Shown here: piece by piece, positions 5,987 through 6,760 of the stretch | Layout of the letters: the number at the start of each line of letters is the position of its first letter | Numbering within the stretch: position 1 is the first letter of the stretch | DNA from: Flavobacteriales bacterium | Lineage (GTDB): Bacteria > Bacteroidota > Bacteroidia > NS11-12g > UBA955 | Length of the DNA stretch: 6,760 nt | Assembly: GCA_947472115.1 (NCBI GenBank) | Contig: CANIZU010000104.1 | Coordinates: forward strand, 1 to 6,760 | Direction: 5' to 3' | The notes under the pieces: model-generated | What the model was told of the DNA's origin: nothing | What the model saw: the letters and a program-made list of their open reading frames with translations, nothing else | The model's database searches: none | Program-made: the position numbers and the translations under genes

Positions 5987-6562
5987 ATGAACCTCTTCAA
6001 ATCCCATCTACTTAACTGCCTAGCAGTATCCGCCTTGCTCACCCTGTCAACCACCATACATTCCTGCGGCAACAAAGTGGAAGAAGGCGAATTGATTACC
6101 ACCGTCCAATTGACCCTCGGCTTACCCGGCGATTCTAGCAAAGTGTATACCTGGCAAGACCTAGACGGACCTGGTGGCAGCGCGCCCTCATTGCCCGACA
6201 CCATCAAACTGAGTCAAATCACCCCCGGTGGCAGTCCCTACTTTGGCAAACTAGAGTTCTTCAACCTTCAAAGCGGCAAAAACGAAAATATCACCCTCGA
6301 AATCCAAAACGAGAAAAACAATCACTTGGTCTGCTACGAAGTATCAAGTTTATCGATGAAACCATCCTCTGGGCTAAGCATATTGGCCGCGGACAAGGAC
6401 GACAAATCATTGCCGATAGGATTATCAACTACTTGGACAACGAAGGCGATCGATTTTGGCGATATCTGGGTCCGACTCAAACACCAAGCGAATAGTAAAA
6501 CAGGCAGTTGCGATGTGGGAGAAACAGACGTGGAAGTGTCCTTCCCATACGTAATTCGATAA
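5987..6562 (+). CDS. Small surface-type lipoprotein, partner of the receptor
   Basis: The protein has 191 residues. A signal peptide (about 1-26) ends in a lipobox-like IHSC, with the lipidated cysteine at 27; His at -2 is unusual. The following GNKVEE is reminiscent of the Lys-acidic export signals that send lipoproteins to the cell surface in this phylum, but only loosely. The mature domain fits a small Bacteroidota family, sometimes labelled 'type 1 periplasmic binding fold' without experimental support. Its motifs are EGELITTVQLTL (33-44), WQDLDGPGGSAP (56-67), an ENITLEI segment (100-106), GLSTTWTT (145-152), RLKHQ (163-167) and GETDVEVSF (178-186). Members I recall lie beside TonB-dependent receptors, as here (68-bp gap, no promoter with a good -7 element). 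A role as the outer lid or ligand-capture partner of the receptor is inferred, by analogy with other receptor/lipoprotein pairs. Cys116 and Cys175 could form a disulfide. ATG 5987 is chosen because it gives a complete signal peptide. Confidence 0.85.
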   Translation: MNLFKSHLLNCLAVSALLTLSTTIHSCGNKVEEGELITTVQLTLGLPGDSSKVYTWQDLDGPGGSAPSLPDTIKLSQITPGGSPYFGKLEFFNLQSGKNENITLEIQNEKNNHLVCYEVSSLSMKPSSGLSILAADKDDKSLPIGLSTTWTTKAIDFGDIWVRLKHQANSKTGSCDVGETDVEVSFPYVIR

Positions 6563-6613
6563 TTCTAAATGCAACACCCAATTGGCCTAGCCCCGAAATC
6601 GTGGCAATTTGAT

Positions 6614-6621
6614 TATATTTG
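6614..6621 (+). promoter_or_regulatory. -7 promoter element for gcvT
   Basis: TATATTTG fits TAnnTTTG exactly and ends 15 nt before the ATG at 6637. No TTTG occurs at the usual -33 spacing. The space between the lipoprotein stop and gcvT is 74 bp, too short for a glycine riboswitch, and no terminator hairpin with a T-tract is visible there. Confidence 0.6.
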
Positions 6622-6636
6622 TAAAACTAAATATCC

Positions 6637-6760
6637 ATGTCAGACAACCAAGCTTTAAAATCAACCGCCCTCTCTGAGTTACATACTTCATTGGGCGCCA
6701 AGATGGTCCCTTTCGCAGGGTTTAACATGCCCGTGCTTTACGACAACCTCATTCTAGAAC
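6637..6760 (+). CDS. gcvT: Glycine-cleavage system T protein (aminomethyltransferase), N-terminal part
   Basis: The frame is open from ATG 6637 to the right edge (41 codons plus one base). It reads MSDNQALKSTALSELHTSLG followed by AKMVPFAGFNMPVLYDNLIL. The 'T.L...H...GAKMVPFAG..MPV.Y' pattern is the conserved start of GcvT. The enzyme takes the aminomethyl group from the lipoylated H protein, passes the methylene unit to tetrahydrofolate and releases ammonia, in the cytoplasm. A full protein would have about 360 residues, so roughly 90 percent lies beyond the window. It has its own -7 element and is functionally unrelated to the receptor genes upstream. Confidence 0.88.
   Translation, partial: MSDNQALKSTALSELHTSLGAKMVPFAGFNMPVLYDNLILE

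Noticed and set aside
6578..6585. CCAATTGG palindrome before gcvT as an operator
   Set aside because: An 8-bp palindrome is expected by chance in a window of this size, and it is not placed against the -7 element in a telling way.
6563..6636. Glycine riboswitch upstream of gcvT
   Set aside because: Only 74 bp are available, the promoter element sits 15 nt before the start codon, and no conserved aptamer core is visible.

Overview
The window reads as a chromosomal segment of a Bacteroidota member. Four sites match the Bacteroidota -7 promoter element TAnnTTTG. No start codon has a convincing Shine-Dalgarno sequence. The gene families (a DUF4340-type protein, a TerB plus J-domain protein, a TonB-dependent receptor with a carboxypeptidase-regulatory-like N-terminal domain, and a small 'ITT...DLDG' lipoprotein) are ones I associate with that phylum. 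The finer taxon cannot be read from the sequence; the style resembles Saprospiria or Chitinophagia.

Layout. At the left edge is the 5' end of a tRNA on the minus strand, behind a complete Bacteroidota promoter. Everything else is on the plus strand. A membrane-anchored DUF4340-like protein (221-1255) has its -7 element almost touching its start codon. It is followed by a TerB/J-domain co-chaperone (1337-2107) whose stop codon overlaps the start of a DMT/EamA-family permease (2107-2979). A new promoter at 2993-3000 precedes a 108-residue helical protein of unknown function (3015-3341). Three bases later comes an 857-residue TonB-dependent outer-membrane receptor (3345-5918), then a small lipoprotein (5987-6562). 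A further promoter (6614-6621) precedes gcvT, the glycine-cleavage T protein (6637 onward), which runs off the right edge.

How the parts fit. The receptor and the downstream lipoprotein are the clearest functional pair. In Bacteroidota, small lipoproteins of this type sit beside TonB-dependent receptors and probably act as cell-surface partners, though the ligand is unknown. The His-rich tail of the receptor hints at a metal or metal complex; this is inference. The first three genes could form one transcript, but their functions are not obviously linked. gcvT is ordinary one-carbon metabolism under its own promoter.

The most unusual structures are: a perfect 10-bp inverted repeat with a GAA loop inside the DUF4340-like gene, whose core is the exceptionally stable GCGAAGC mini-hairpin; a three-copy 21-bp in-frame repeat and two poly-T tracts at the start of the receptor gene; and a 13-residue His-rich extension after the receptor's last barrel strand. 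There is no CRISPR array, insertion sequence, integrase or obvious defence system, and no gene-free stretch longer than about 200 bp.
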